From Bacillota bacterium (GTDB lineage: Bacteria > Bacillota > Clostridia > Lachnospirales > Lachnospiraceae), in contig JAEZKA010000098.1 in the NCBI GenBank assembly GCA_023436225.1, positions 1 to 64,000 on the forward strand: 64,000 nt of DNA, read 5' to 3'. Numbering within the stretch: the first letter of the stretch is position 1; every line of letters starts with the position of its first letter. A program made the translations under genes and the position numbers. The notes beneath the pieces were generated by a model, which saw nothing but the letters and a program-made list of their open reading frames with translations, did no database searches and was not told the DNA's origin. Below are positions 43,346-52,942 of the stretch, piece by piece.

Positions 43346-43424
43346 CCATAACCCACGTGTAGCGCAGTAAAGCAGAATGTGTCAATTAATAAAAATCAAA
43401 TTATGACACTATATATATGTATAA

Positions 43425-43607
43425 CCGCGAAGGGTTATTGGTTCATGGTAATACACCAATGAATTTCGTAATGCTAGACGGACAAGTAAAAATGTTTGCA
43501 AAAGGAAGGACACCTGTTTATGGTGTCCTTCTCTATGCAAACATTTACTTGGATGTCTGGCATCCGAAATTACATGGTGTATTATTATGAGCCGATAGCC
43601 CTCGTGG
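43425..43607 (+). repeat. 183-nt near-continuous imperfect hairpin
   Basis: From CCGCGA (43425) to TCGTGG (43607) the two halves are complementary almost throughout: AATACACC/GGTGTATT, AATTTCG/CGAAATT, ATGCTAGAC/GTCTGGCAT, TGTTTGCA/TGCAAACA and AAGGACACC/GGTGTCC around a short loop. The non-Watson-Crick positions are mostly G-U in plus-strand RNA and would be A-C on the other strand. No T-tract follows. It fills the gap between convergent CBS and glycosidase genes. Confidence 0.8.
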
Positions 43608-43625
43608 AATCAACCTATTGAAGCT

Positions 43626-46600
43626 CTACTTTACGAAGCGGAACCACCGGAAATCAAAATCGCTGCCCGGCAAAAAGATAAAGTTTACTTGTTGCTTACC
43701 TTTTACAGAGGTTAAGTCAAATTCCTTCTCCACATAGGTCTTTGAATATTCAAACTCAGTGATCTGATTCACATTACCCTCTTCACTCTGAAAACGTACG
43801 TGAATCGTATTCTCTTTGGCATGGGAACGACCACAAATTATTAGTCTTTGAAAGCCCTCTTCCCCGAAATCCATATTGTCAAAGACAACGGTAACGTTGT
43901 TACCGATATGCTCGATGGCTTCCTCTGTTCTACAGAAGGTATCTCCGTAGATATTATTATTCTCCAAGGCAAAGAGCTGCTCGTATGCCTTCTCTAGCTT
44001 CTTGAATTCAAAGCCCTTGAGATTCAATCTGCGGTTTAGCACGATGCAGAAGGTAGTAATCCCCTTCAAGCGTCTCGTAAGCTTAAAGGTGTTTGGAATA
44101 TAATAACCCCAATTTGGCTTCTCCTGATAGGTTGTCTTTAACAGGAGCTTCGCCTGCGGATCAGTGGGCATTCCCTCCCACAGCTCAATTGGCAGCGGTG
44201 TATTATCGTTGAAGAAAATCGGAATTGTTACCTCATCCGAACCAAACTCTCCGAAATCCAGGCCACTAAAACCGATATAACTCTCGACAAATTCCTTTGT
44301 TGATACACCGTTTTCTAAACCACCGTTTAAATTGGTATTTGAGGTACTATAAAGACCAGCATAGACGAATTCATAAGGATTTACCGTCGCTGCTCCCATT
44401 CCGGATACACTAAACTCGAACTCAGATACAATCTCCGGACTTCTTTTACCGTTATTCGCTGTGCAACGTAAGCGGAATTCACCATCTCCCAAAGCAGTTA
44501 CTACCGCCTCCATACCCGATGCCTCGACCATGGCAATATCGGTCTTAATTCCTCCGGGGGTAACAACGCTCCAACAGATCTCCTCATAGGTGGTATCTGC
44601 CGGTAACAATCTTGCCGTAATCCTTGTGAAGCTCATCTCTTGATTCAATTCCGATGCTCCGTGATTCGTCAGTTCGATTTTACGTATCGGTATCTCATGG
44701 TTCGGTTCTGATTTCGTATTTTCCATCTGGGCAGATACTCCGTCCACTCTCTCACAGGGAAATGCCTTCAGTAAAAGTTCTGCACATTGTAAGCCTTTTG
44801 AAGTAACCTCTATATGAATGTCTCCCGGCTCCTCCTTTGCGGCTATGATGGCCAGCAGCTTTCCGCTAAACAGCTTTCTGCTGGTTCCCTTATACTGGTC
44901 ATAGTCCGTGCTGTCTCCATTATCCAGGCCTATGAGACGGCCGGCACCGCTTACGGTAACCTCCACACGGTTATTGGCATTGGCTACCTCCACACCCTGC
45001 TCATCAACAGCTGATATTGTAACAAAGATAAGCTCCAGACCATTCGCTTTCATTTCCGTCCTATCCGGCTGTAATATCAGACGTTTAGTATCGCCGAAGG
45101 ATTGTCTTAAATCGGATGCGATTACCTTCCCCTGCTCATCGTATGCTACAGCCTTCAGAACTCCCGGTTTATAGGGGATTCTCCAATCCCCGCTCAGCTT
45201 CTTACCAGCCACATGATCGATCTCGCATACACCCATGGACTCCTCATTGAAGAACAATTCTACCTTCGGCGCATTAGAGTATACCCTGATATCGATTAAT
45301 TGGCCTTCGTTAAAATCCCAATAGGGAAGCAGATGTATCATGGGATTCGTCTTATATTCCGTCCATTCCGCCTCATACAGATATGCGGAATCCTTACGAA
45401 AGCCTGCCGTATCAATATGACCGAAGTAAGAATTCTTGGTTGAATAGGGCGTCGGCTCTCCGATATAGTCAAAGCCGGTCCAGATAAATTGTCCCAGACA
45501 GTACTTCGCATCCCTGTCATCAATAATATTTTTCTGCGCATTCTTTGCACCCCAGTTGGTCGTACAGTTATCCAATGAGGAGCATTGCTCATCCTCATGA
45601 GTTACCACTACCTTATCGGCCGGGAAATGATAGATACCCCTGCTCTGTATGGTAGAAGCCGTCTCGCTTCCATAGATTACCCAATGAGGATATTTCCTGT
45701 GATGGTCTTCGTAAAGCCATTCTCCGTAATTATAGCCGGCAACGGATACCTCCTCGGCACATTTTTGAGCATTTTCCCATGCCATATAATTGGAGCCGAT
45801 GGTGTCTAATCCGTTCCGAAGAGGATCATGAAGCAGGACTAACCGTCTTAACTCCCTGGTTACTTCAAGTCCACGGGAATCTGCATGGGTATCATAGATT
45901 TCATTACCGATACTCCACATAATAATACTGGGATGATTTCTGTCTCTTCTGATCCAGCTCGCCACATCCTTCCCATGCCATTCCTGGAAAAAGCGCGCAT
46001 AATCAAATTCCGTCTTCGACCGTTCCCACATATCGAAGGCCTCCGATACGATTAGAATTCCCATCTCATCCGCCAAATCCATCAGCTGGGTGGAAGGCAT
46101 GTTATGGGAGGTTCTTATCGCATTGATTCCCATCTCCTTAAGCATTTTCAGCTGTCTTTTCAACGCCACCCTGTTAACGGCGGCTCCAAGCGAGCCCAGG
46201 TCATGATGCTCACAGGCACCGTGCAGCTTGACCGGACGGTCGTTGAGATAGAACCCGGTATTATTGTCTACGCGAAAAGTTCGAAATCCGAAGCGAACCG
46301 TCTCCTCCTCTATGGCCCTCCCATCGACGATCAGTTCTGTCTTCAGATAATACAGATACGGGTTCAAAATATCCCATCTGGTTATCTGCTCTACAACAAG
46401 CTCCTGATTGTCATTGGTGACAGTGTCCTTAAGCTCTAATGCCTGCTCCCCCACTGCGACAACATTGCCGTCCTGATCGCTGATTGTATGTCGGATGCCT
46501 CCCTCCACGGCAAGGTTTTCTGACTGGTTGATGACTTCCGTCTGCAGGAGCACTCTCCAGTGATCCTTCTCCTGCCTGGTCGCTAGATAGATTCCATTGG

Positions 46601-47051
46601 CAACCAGATGTTGTAAAGGTGTCGTCTTAAGCCATACATTTCGGTAGATACCGGCACCGGAATACCAACGAGAATTTGGTGCCTCGTGTATGACACGAAC
46701 CGTAATCTCATTCTCTCCTTGACGCAGTGCATCGGTTATGTCAAATTCAAAGCTAGAATAACCGTATTTCCATTCACCGACCACCACATTATTTACGAAT
46801 ATGGTTGAGTTCATATATATCCCCTCGAAGCAGATGCTAATTCGTTCGTCCGGATTCTTCTCCAACTGAAAATGCTTACGATACCAGCCTTCTCCTGTCT
46901 CGTATAAAGCCTCTGTATTATAGATTAGCCAGTCATGAGGCAGGTCTACCTTATTCCATTTACTGCCCTCCGTTTCGATTGTCGCAAGCTGCGTGCCCAA
47001 TGATTGCTTGGAGAACTCCCAATCATCGTTAAACAGTCTCTTCTTACTCAT
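43626..47051 (-). CDS. Glycoside hydrolase family 2 (beta-galactosidase/beta-glucuronidase type)
   Basis: About 1141 residues from the ATG at 47051 (MSKKRLFNDD, GGAG upstream); no signal peptide, so cytoplasmic. A GH2 sugar-binding domain (about 1-150), Ig-like domain and TIM barrel carry the acid/base Glu in MWSIGNEIYD (about residue 384) and the nucleophile Glu in YGSETAS (about 463). DUF4982-like (VELFFNEESMG) and Ig-like domains follow, then a long C-terminal region with jelly-roll-like features. Linkage specificity is uncertain. It stands alone, divergent from the YjdF-like gene. Confidence 0.92.
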   Translation of the reverse strand: MSKKRLFNDDWEFSKQSLGTQLATIETEGSKWNKVDLPHDWLIYNTEALYETGEGWYRKHFQLEKNPDERISICFEGIYMNSTIFVNNVVVGEWKYGYSSFEFDITDALRQGENEITVRVIHEAPNSRWYSGAGIYRNVWLKTTPLQHLVANGIYLATRQEKDHWRVLLQTEVINQSENLAVEGGIRHTISDQDGNVVAVGEQALELKDTVTNDNQELVVEQITRWDILNPYLYYLKTELIVDGRAIEEETVRFGFRTFRVDNNTGFYLNDRPVKLHGACEHHDLGSLGAAVNRVALKRQLKMLKEMGINAIRTSHNMPSTQLMDLADEMGILIVSEAFDMWERSKTEFDYARFFQEWHGKDVASWIRRDRNHPSIIMWSIGNEIYDTHADSRGLEVTRELRRLVLLHDPLRNGLDTIGSNYMAWENAQKCAEEVSVAGYNYGEWLYEDHHRKYPHWVIYGSETASTIQSRGIYHFPADKVVVTHEDEQCSSLDNCTTNWGAKNAQKNIIDDRDAKYCLGQFIWTGFDYIGEPTPYSTKNSYFGHIDTAGFRKDSAYLYEAEWTEYKTNPMIHLLPYWDFNEGQLIDIRVYSNAPKVELFFNEESMGVCEIDHVAGKKLSGDWRIPYKPGVLKAVAYDEQGKVIASDLRQSFGDTKRLILQPDRTEMKANGLELIFVTISAVDEQGVEVANANNRVEVTVSGAGRLIGLDNGDSTDYDQYKGTSRKLFSGKLLAIIAAKEEPGDIHIEVTSKGLQCAELLLKAFPCERVDGVSAQMENTKSEPNHEIPIRKIELTNHGASELNQEMSFTRITARLLPADTTYEEICWSVVTPGGIKTDIAMVEASGMEAVVTALGDGEFRLRCTANNGKRSPEIVSEFEFSVSGMGAATVNPYEFVYAGLYSTSNTNLNGGLENGVSTKEFVESYIGFSGLDFGEFGSDEVTIPIFFNDNTPLPIELWEGMPTDPQAKLLLKTTYQEKPNWGYYIPNTFKLTRRLKGITTFCIVLNRRLNLKGFEFKKLEKAYEQLFALENNNIYGDTFCRTEEAIEHIGNNVTVVFDNMDFGEEGFQRLIICGRSHAKENTIHVRFQSEEGNVNQITEFEYSKTYVEKEFDLTSVKGKQQVNFIFLPGSDFDFRWFRFVK

Positions 47052-47287
47052 ACTAATCTCCATTCTGTCGCATGCCCGTGAATTGGCTGCTGATTAAATT
47101 ACATTGTGAGAGCTGCGCTCTATCATAATTATTTCATTTTCGTTTCATCATATAATAATACTCCATTGCATATTGTATCATTATAATTCTATAAAAGTAA
47201 CTTTAATTATTAGTCAAAAACATCCCTTGCTTTCGAACATTTTCAATACCGACATAGTATACCTCCCCATTAATGAGGTTTGAGCTA

Positions 47288-47315
47288 TTGAAATTATTCT
47301 CTTTCATGATACAAT
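47288..47315 (+). promoter_or_regulatory. Promoter of the YjdF-like gene
   Basis: TTGAAA (47288-47293), 16 bp, TACAAT (47310-47315), about 125 nt before the ATG. The leader contains GAGTAT/ATACTC pairings that could fold. The rest of 47052-47440 shows nothing further. Confidence 0.6.
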
Positions 47316-47440
47316 AGAGGAATTAGAGTATACAAAAGGGAATACTCCGTCAACCAGCAGGACGCACCACAGGTGTATGTAAGAGGGGGGTGCATACTCT
47401 TTGCTCTTATATCTGGGCTGTTGCACAGCAGGGAGGTAAT

Positions 47441-48241
47441 ATGAAAAAGAAAAGATTTTCAATTAACAGAAATAATATAAAGGGAATATCCATCCTTTAT
47501 CTTTTACTGCGATTATTAGTTGTCGTAGTCATTCTGGGTCAGATCCAAAGCAGAAATTATGAGAATATATTTCTTTGTATTCTTACCTTGATATTATTTA
47601 TGATACCTAGCTTTATTGAGAAAAAAATTCATATCGATATCCCTGACACCTTGGAGGTGATCATATTGCTGTTTATCTTCTCCGCGGAGATACTTGGCGA
47701 GATAAATTCTTACTATCTGATCTTCCCATACTGGGATACCACGCTGCATACTCTTAACGGATTTCTTGCCGCTGCAATCGGATTATCGCTCATAGATATC
47801 CTTAACAAAAATGATAAATTCGCTATTTCTTTATCTCCCGTATTTGTAGCTCTGGTGGCTTTCTGCTTCTCCATGACCATCGGGGTGGTATGGGAGCTAT
47901 TTGAATTCTCCATGGATCAGTTTCTTGGCTTTGATATGCAGAAGGATACCTATCTGACTTCCTTCCAATCCGTCCTTCTCAACGAACAGGGTCTTAATGC
48001 ACCGGTAAAGGTAAATGTGGAAAGTCTGATTGTTAACGGAGAGCCCTGGAAGGCATATATCGACTTAGGGCTCATCGATACGATGCTGGATCTATTGGTT
48101 AATTTCATTGGCGCTGCGGTTTTTTCTATCTTTGGGTATTTTTATATCAAACAAAGAGGGAAAGGCAATTTCCTAAAACGATTTATCCTCAAATCCAATA
48201 TACAGGCTAATCGAGACGAAAAAGAAGTTCAAGAGAAATAG
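47441..48241 (+). CDS. YjdF/DUF2238-like integral membrane protein
   Basis: A 266-residue polytopic protein starting at the ATG at 47441 (MKKKRFSINR, GGGAGG 4 nt upstream); an earlier in-frame ATG has no ribosome site. About six helices. The conserved stretch YWDTTLHTLNGFLAAAIG, then CFSMTIGVVWELFEFSMDQ and GFDMQKDT, matches the YjdF/DUF2238 inner-membrane family of unknown function. The extracellular insert is longer than in short members. Confidence 0.75.
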   Translation: MKKKRFSINRNNIKGISILYLLLRLLVVVVILGQIQSRNYENIFLCILTLILFMIPSFIEKKIHIDIPDTLEVIILLFIFSAEILGEINSYYLIFPYWDTTLHTLNGFLAAAIGLSLIDILNKNDKFAISLSPVFVALVAFCFSMTIGVVWELFEFSMDQFLGFDMQKDTYLTSFQSVLLNEQGLNAPVKVNVESLIVNGEPWKAYIDLGLIDTMLDLLVNFIGAAVFSIFGYFYIKQRGKGNFLKRFILKSNIQANRDEKEVQEK

Positions 48242-48256
48242 AAAGTTTCATAATTG

Positions 48257-48317
48257 AAAATATGCCCTTCTAACATAAGCAGTTAATCATCTGTTTATCC
48301 TAGAGAGGGCATATTTT
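48257..48317. terminator. Bidirectional terminator between YjdF-like and xdh genes
   Basis: AAAATATGCCC...TCTA pairs with TAGAGAGGGCATATTTT, T-rich on both exits. Confidence 0.7.
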
Positions 48318-48341
48318 AATGTTTATTTATAAAGCTTATAA

Positions 48342-48421
48342 TGATCTGATTCTAATAATGACTTCTGCTGTTATTACCTATTGATCTGATTCTAATAATG
48401 ATTTCTGCTGTTATTACCTAT
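48342..48421. repeat. Two-copy 40-bp tandem duplication
   Basis: The unit TGATCTGATTCTAATAATGA plus 20 further bases occurs twice in tandem with one C/T difference. Its last base is also the first base of the xdh stop codon triplet on the minus strand. Confidence 0.9.
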
Positions 48422-51024
48422 TATTTATGATAAAAGGTATTTTCCAGCGGAAGCTTCGTCCGAAATACACCATCTTTTTTATAATATGCATTCTGACAGG
48501 CGGGAGCACCCATAACGGCAACTATTTCACCGATACCCTTTGCGCCATAAGCTAGATCCGTATTATTCTTCTCAACCAAATGCATCTCAATAGGCGGCAT
48601 CTGAGTTGATTTGAAGAGTCCAAGAGTTCCCAGCTTTACCTGGGGTATGCCATTCTTAAGAGGGAAATCCTCGGTTAAGCCATAGCCCAGTGCCATCGCA
48701 GCACCACCTTCAATCTGTCCCGTTAAGGATAACGGATTGATTACACGACCCGCGTCATGAGCTGCTACAATCTTTACTACTTTTCCTTCCTTATCTAGAA
48801 TGTAAAGCTGAGTGCCGTAGCCATAGGCAACATGGCTCACCGGATTTGCCTTCGGTGATCCCATTGGATCGGATTTGAAATCATATTCTCCAATGTATTC
48901 CTTACCTTCAAGCTCCTTCAGTGTCAATCCTCTATCCAAATCAGCCTTTAATTCCTTTGCACTTACATGAGCTGCTTCTCCGGCAAAAACGGTCTGTCTG
49001 GATGCGGTTGTCGTTCCGGAGTTCGGTGTATACTTGGTATCCGGATGCTCTACCACCATACTGTCTCTGGGAAGACCCGTTGTCTCACCGACAATCTGTA
49101 ATAATACCGTCTGTACACCCTGCCCGATTGCTCCTGCTGAGGAACGGATATGAACCTTGCCGTTAATCACCTTTAGATTACAGCGTCCAACATCGGGAAC
49201 ACCGACACCAAGTCCGGAGTTCTTCATTCCGCTGGCAATACCAACATAATAATTCGGATCAGCCTCATATTTCTCAAAGTCAGCCTTAACCGCTTCCAGC
49301 GTCTCTGCCATAGCAGTTCCTTCGTCGGCAATCTGGCCGTTAGGTAAGGACTGCCCTGGTCGGATCGCATTACGATAGCGTATCTCCCAACCGGAGATAC
49401 CGACTTTCTCCGCTAATAGGTTAATAAGTGGCTCTACCACCGCACAGGATTGAGTGACACCAAAGCCACGGAAGGCACCTGCCGGAGGATTATTCGTATA
49501 ATATGCATTTCCTTCTACATCCACATTCTGATAATTATAAGGTCCTCCGATGTGGGTACAGGCTCTCTGAAGAACGGGACCTCCGAGTGATCCATAAGCT
49601 CCGGTGTCTGAGGTTAGACGAGCCTGCAAGCCTTGCAGGATACCATTCTCATCGCAGCCAATCTTACAATAGATCTCCATCGCATGACGCTTTGGATGAT
49701 AATTAATACTTTCCTGACGGCTAAAGGAAACCTTAACCGGGCGTTTCGTAAGATAAGCGCAGAGTGCTGCCTGATGCTGAACACTCATATCCTCTTTTCC
49801 ACCAAAGCCGCCACCTACGGTCGCACTCTGGATGCGCACCTTCTCCTGAGGAATTCCTAAGTATGCACTGATCTCGTGATATTCATCATAGATACCCTGC
49901 CCACCGGTAATCACGAAGACACCGTCATCCTCCGGCATCGCCACTGCAGTCTCCGGCTCCATAAAGGCATGCTCGGTCGGCGGAAGAGAAAAGGTTGCCT
50001 CTGCAATATATGTTGAACGCTCCAATGCGCCAATCGCATCGCCACGTTTTACCTCCTGATGACTGAACAGGTTACTCTCCGGTATGACCATCTTACCAAA
50101 CAACATATAGCCTTCTCCATGTATCAGAGGGGCATCAGGCGCTGCTGCCTCTGCCGGATTATTGATGGGTGAAAGCACTTCATATTCCACTTCCACCGCT
50201 TTTACGGCCTCGAGTGCCTGCTCTCTCGTCTGGGCTACCACCATAGCAAGTGTGTCTCCGCAGCACTTGGTTTCTTCGCCTACGGCAATCATTCCGGGCC
50301 AGTCCTTTGCCAGGTGTCCTATGTATCTGTTTCCCGGAATATCCTTTGCTGTATATATTGCAACTACTCCTGGTAAACTGAGCGCTTTGTCGGTATGAAT
50401 GGCAAGAATCTTTGCTCTAGCATATTTGCTAAATACATTTTTGCCGTACAGCATATCCTCAAAATAATAATCATCCGCGTACATGGCCGTTCCCAAGGTC
50501 TTCGGTATTGCATCGACACGATGTACCTTCTCACCAACTCGCACGGACTGCTCTGTCTCCGGTACAGGGATATTCTCCCGAAGCATCCTGGCAGCCAGAA
50601 GAATCGCTTCCTCGATCTTGGTATAGCCGGTGCAACGGCAAATATTGTTACGTATCGCATGTTTAACCTCAGCTGCTGTTGGGTCAGGGTTTTGGTCAAT
50701 TAAGCATTTACCACATACCACCATTCCCGGGATACAGAAACCACATTGTACTGCACCCGTCCTGGCAAAGGCATAGCCAAAAACTTCCCTCTCCCTTTCG
50801 GTAAAGCCTTCGATGGTCTGTATCTTCTTACCCTCCAGCTTCGACAGCTTCTGGATACAGGATCGAACCGTCTTTCCATCAATAATGATTGTACAGGTAC
50901 CGCAAGCGCCTTCCTTACATCCATCCTTTACCGAGGTGATTTTCAGCTCATCTCTAAGAAAGTCCATTAATGGCATATCCTTGTCGGATTGATATACCTT
51001 ATCATTAATAATAACCGAATACAT
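48421..51024 (-). CDS. Fused selenium-dependent-type xanthine dehydrogenase (2Fe-2S plus molybdenum domains)
   Basis: A molybdenum hydroxylase expected to interconvert xanthine/hypoxanthine/urate-type purines. From the ATG at 51024 (MYSVIINDKV, GGAAGG upstream) it has 867 residues. Two 2Fe-2S clusters: C36, C41, C44, C56 and C94, C97, C129, C131. The Mo-pterin domains carry GGGFGGKE, GAFRGFGV and the base Glu in GAKGIGE (E833). The FeS domain is fused to the catalytic subunit and no FAD subunit is encoded nearby, so electrons may pass to YgfK. Labile Se or S at Mo is expected; no in-frame selenocysteine codon is seen. Last gene of the minus-strand arm. Confidence 0.92.
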   Translation of the reverse strand: MYSVIINDKVYQSDKDMPLMDFLRDELKITSVKDGCKEGACGTCTIIIDGKTVRSCIQKLSKLEGKKIQTIEGFTEREREVFGYAFARTGAVQCGFCIPGMVVCGKCLIDQNPDPTAAEVKHAIRNNICRCTGYTKIEEAILLAARMLRENIPVPETEQSVRVGEKVHRVDAIPKTLGTAMYADDYYFEDMLYGKNVFSKYARAKILAIHTDKALSLPGVVAIYTAKDIPGNRYIGHLAKDWPGMIAVGEETKCCGDTLAMVVAQTREQALEAVKAVEVEYEVLSPINNPAEAAAPDAPLIHGEGYMLFGKMVIPESNLFSHQEVKRGDAIGALERSTYIAEATFSLPPTEHAFMEPETAVAMPEDDGVFVITGGQGIYDEYHEISAYLGIPQEKVRIQSATVGGGFGGKEDMSVQHQAALCAYLTKRPVKVSFSRQESINYHPKRHAMEIYCKIGCDENGILQGLQARLTSDTGAYGSLGGPVLQRACTHIGGPYNYQNVDVEGNAYYTNNPPAGAFRGFGVTQSCAVVEPLINLLAEKVGISGWEIRYRNAIRPGQSLPNGQIADEGTAMAETLEAVKADFEKYEADPNYYVGIASGMKNSGLGVGVPDVGRCNLKVINGKVHIRSSAGAIGQGVQTVLLQIVGETTGLPRDSMVVEHPDTKYTPNSGTTTASRQTVFAGEAAHVSAKELKADLDRGLTLKELEGKEYIGEYDFKSDPMGSPKANPVSHVAYGYGTQLYILDKEGKVVKIVAAHDAGRVINPLSLTGQIEGGAAMALGYGLTEDFPLKNGIPQVKLGTLGLFKSTQMPPIEMHLVEKNNTDLAYGAKGIGEIVAVMGAPACQNAYYKKDGVFRTKLPLENTFYHK

Positions 51025-51068
51025 GTCTGATACCTTCCTTTCTATCACCGCTTCTTTATCAATCCCTA

Positions 51069-51641
51069 TCATCTATACTCATGACAAGCCTTGTCCTTGA
51101 TATCAATATCAATTAATTCCTTCTCCTCCTGAACCATCACGAGTTCAACATCCTCTGGATGGCGTTTCAGTATCTTCTTACCACCTACATCGAGAGTCAG
51201 TGCAAATAGCTCCTCGTAATATTTGCTTCCGAAGATACATGGGTTACCGATACTTTCCTGCCATGCCAGTGCAGCGATGTTTTTATCGGTAGAAGAAAAA
51301 GTCTGTAACAGTCTCTCGAGGGATGACCTCTTCAGATATGGCTGATCGCATACACCGAACATCACCCCCTCTAATGAGGGATTTTTCTCCAATGCCGCTT
51401 TTAAGCCAAGATGTATGGAATGTGAGATCCCGAGCTCCGGCTCGTGATTGATAATCGCTTCAAATCCATAGTCCAAAGCGCAGCTTACGATCTCATCATA
51501 TTGTGTAACAATTATCTTCGGGCTTAGGGGAAATACCTTCAGTAGCTCAAGGATATACAGGTACATCTTCTTACCGTCAATCAGGTCCAGAAGCTTGATG
51601 CCATGGTATCTGGTGCTGTTACCCGCCGCCAGAAGTATCAT
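51069..51641 (-). CDS. MocA/YgfJ-like molybdenum cofactor cytidylyltransferase
   Basis: A MobA-like nucleotidyltransferase that would convert Mo-molybdopterin to its CMP dinucleotide for the hydroxylase. ILLAAGNSTRYHG forms the nucleotide site, followed by LGISHSIHLGLKA and GVCDQPYLKRSSLE. The annotated ATG (51641) leaves only one residue before the first strand, too short for the fold. The frame stays open upstream with no ATG, GTG or TTG, and a GGAGGGG site lies 6 nt before an in-frame ATC (51660-51662). The true start may be that ATC, adding seven residues. It lies directly upstream of xdh. Confidence 0.85.
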   Translation of the reverse strand: MILLAAGNSTRYHGIKLLDLIDGKKMYLYILELLKVFPLSPKIIVTQYDEIVSCALDYGFEAIINHEPELGISHSIHLGLKAALEKNPSLEGVMFGVCDQPYLKRSSLERLLQTFSSTDKNIAALAWQESIGNPCIFGSKYYEELFALTLDVGGKKILKRHPEDVELVMVQEEKELIDIDIKDKACHEYR

Positions 51642-51748
51642 TCCCAGGTTATCTCTTTCGATTGTATTCCCCTCCAGTCCTCTCAGTATGATATAGATAA
51701 TTGTATTACGATCAATGGATTTTCTTATATCTCTTTGATTATTTGCAT

Positions 51749-52420
51749 TTAGCCCTTCCTAAGACTTTCAATCTGACTGAGCATCATCTGCTTGCATTGT
51801 TCAAAATAGCCTTCAACATCAAACTCCTCTTTGTTAATCAAATGTTGAATGGTGGCACCCTGTAGAAGTGAGACCAGGGTATAAGGAAGCAGCTCCTTAC
51901 TCTTATCATCCAGCCAGGGGCAATATTTCTCAAGGACCTCCCTGATTTCCCTTCGCCACTTAGTATAGGATTCATCAAACTTCACATGAATCTCTTCATT
52001 GCTTTTACTCTGAACCAAGAAATCAATTTCCGCAAAATCATATTTGTGCTTCGTTAAAATTAATCTCTTCTTCTGATTAATGAATACGTTCAGTTGGCTT
52101 TCAAGAGTATCCTTACTATGCTTCTTTTCTTTTCTTCTGGCATCATAGCACTCTTCAAAAATATACTCCTGAAGAGCACTCATCAACTCATTCTTTGTCT
52201 TATAATAATAATGAACATTAGATTGAACCATCTTCGCCCGCTCAGCGATCAGATGCATTCTTGTTCCAGCGATCGTCTGCTTGTTTACCACGTCCAGAGC
52301 AGCATTCATAATACGTTTATTCTGCTCCTTACTTATTTCCTGATTTATTTCTGGATTTACATCAAGCACAGAGGCTTTATTTGTGGTTCTTCGCGTCCTC
52401 TTCTTCGTTGTGTCCTCCAT
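51749..52420 (-). CDS. TetR/AcrR-family transcriptional regulator
   Basis: A 223-residue regulator. A basic N-terminal tail (KKRTRRTTNK) precedes the TetR DNA-binding domain at about 33-85: IMNAALDVVNKQTIAGTRMH, then VQSNVHYYYKTKNELMSAL. The helical ligand-binding domain has no recognisable specificity. Encoded inside the purine-degradation operon between ridA and mocA, it probably senses a pathway metabolite and controls one or both arms; this is inferred from position. Confidence 0.9.
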   Translation of the reverse strand: MEDTTKKRTRRTTNKASVLDVNPEINQEISKEQNKRIMNAALDVVNKQTIAGTRMHLIAERAKMVQSNVHYYYKTKNELMSALQEYIFEECYDARRKEKKHSKDTLESQLNVFINQKKRLILTKHKYDFAEIDFLVQSKSNEEIHVKFDESYTKWRREIREVLEKYCPWLDDKSKELLPYTLVSLLQGATIQHLINKEEFDVEGYFEQCKQMMLSQIESLRKG

Positions 52421-52462
52421 TAACTTTTTAAGTCCCCTTCCTTAAATCGGCACAATAGCAAA

Positions 52463-52513
52463 GAACAGGAATGCAGCAAAACAAAAGCATCTATTCTTGC
52501 AGCATCCTGTTTC
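52463..52513 (-). terminator. Intergenic hairpin between ridA and the TetR gene
   Basis: GAACAGGAATGC pairs with GCATCCTGTTTC (one mismatch, further pairing inside). The T-rich stretch after it is weak, so it may only partly terminate between the two genes. Confidence 0.4.
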
Positions 52514-52525
52514 TTCGACATTTTG

Positions 52526-52909
52526 TTAATTCGATTTAACCGCAACCGCTTCGATTTCAACCAGACCACCCTTGGGTAATTTAGCCACCTGTACACAGGA
52601 ACGGGCCGGAGCCTCACCTTTAAAATAATCGGCATAAATCGCATTTACGGTACCAAAGTCATTCATATCCTGTAAAAATACAGTAGTCTTAATAACATCC
52701 TGATAAGATAGGCCTGCTTCACTAAGGATTGCTCCTAGGTTCTTTAAGCTTAAATGAGCCTGAGCTTCAACACCCTCCGGCATTGCACCGGTTTCCGGAT
52801 CTAATCCCAGCTGACCTGAGGTATAAAGAAAATCGCCCACCTTCACTGCATGTACATAAGGGCCAACTGCTGCCGGTGCATTTTTTGCGTTAATGATTTC
52901 TTTCTTCAT
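52526..52909 (-). CDS. ridA: RidA-family enamine/imine deaminase
   Basis: A 127-residue RidA/YjgF protein starting at the ATG at 52909 (MKKEIINAKN, GGAGG 7 nt upstream). Hallmarks: NAPAAVGPYVHAV, YTSGQLGLDPETG, VIKTTVFLQDMNDF and the C-terminal RSCVQVAKLPKGGLVEIEAV with the catalytic arginine. RidA hydrolyses 2-aminoacrylate and similar intermediates. Its place here is telling, because DpaL, encoded in the divergent arm, generates 2-aminoacrylate from 2,3-diaminopropionate. Confidence 0.95.
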   Translation of the reverse strand: MKKEIINAKNAPAAVGPYVHAVKVGDFLYTSGQLGLDPETGAMPEGVEAQAHLSLKNLGAILSEAGLSYQDVIKTTVFLQDMNDFGTVNAIYADYFKGEAPARSCVQVAKLPKGGLVEIEAVAVKSN

Positions 52910-52942
52910 GATAAATCCTCCAATTCTTTTCTTAATATTTGG

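Noticed and set aside
48421..51024. Selenocysteine in the xanthine dehydrogenase-like enzyme
   Set aside because: The frame has no internal TGA; selenium in this family is a labile cofactor, not an encoded residue.
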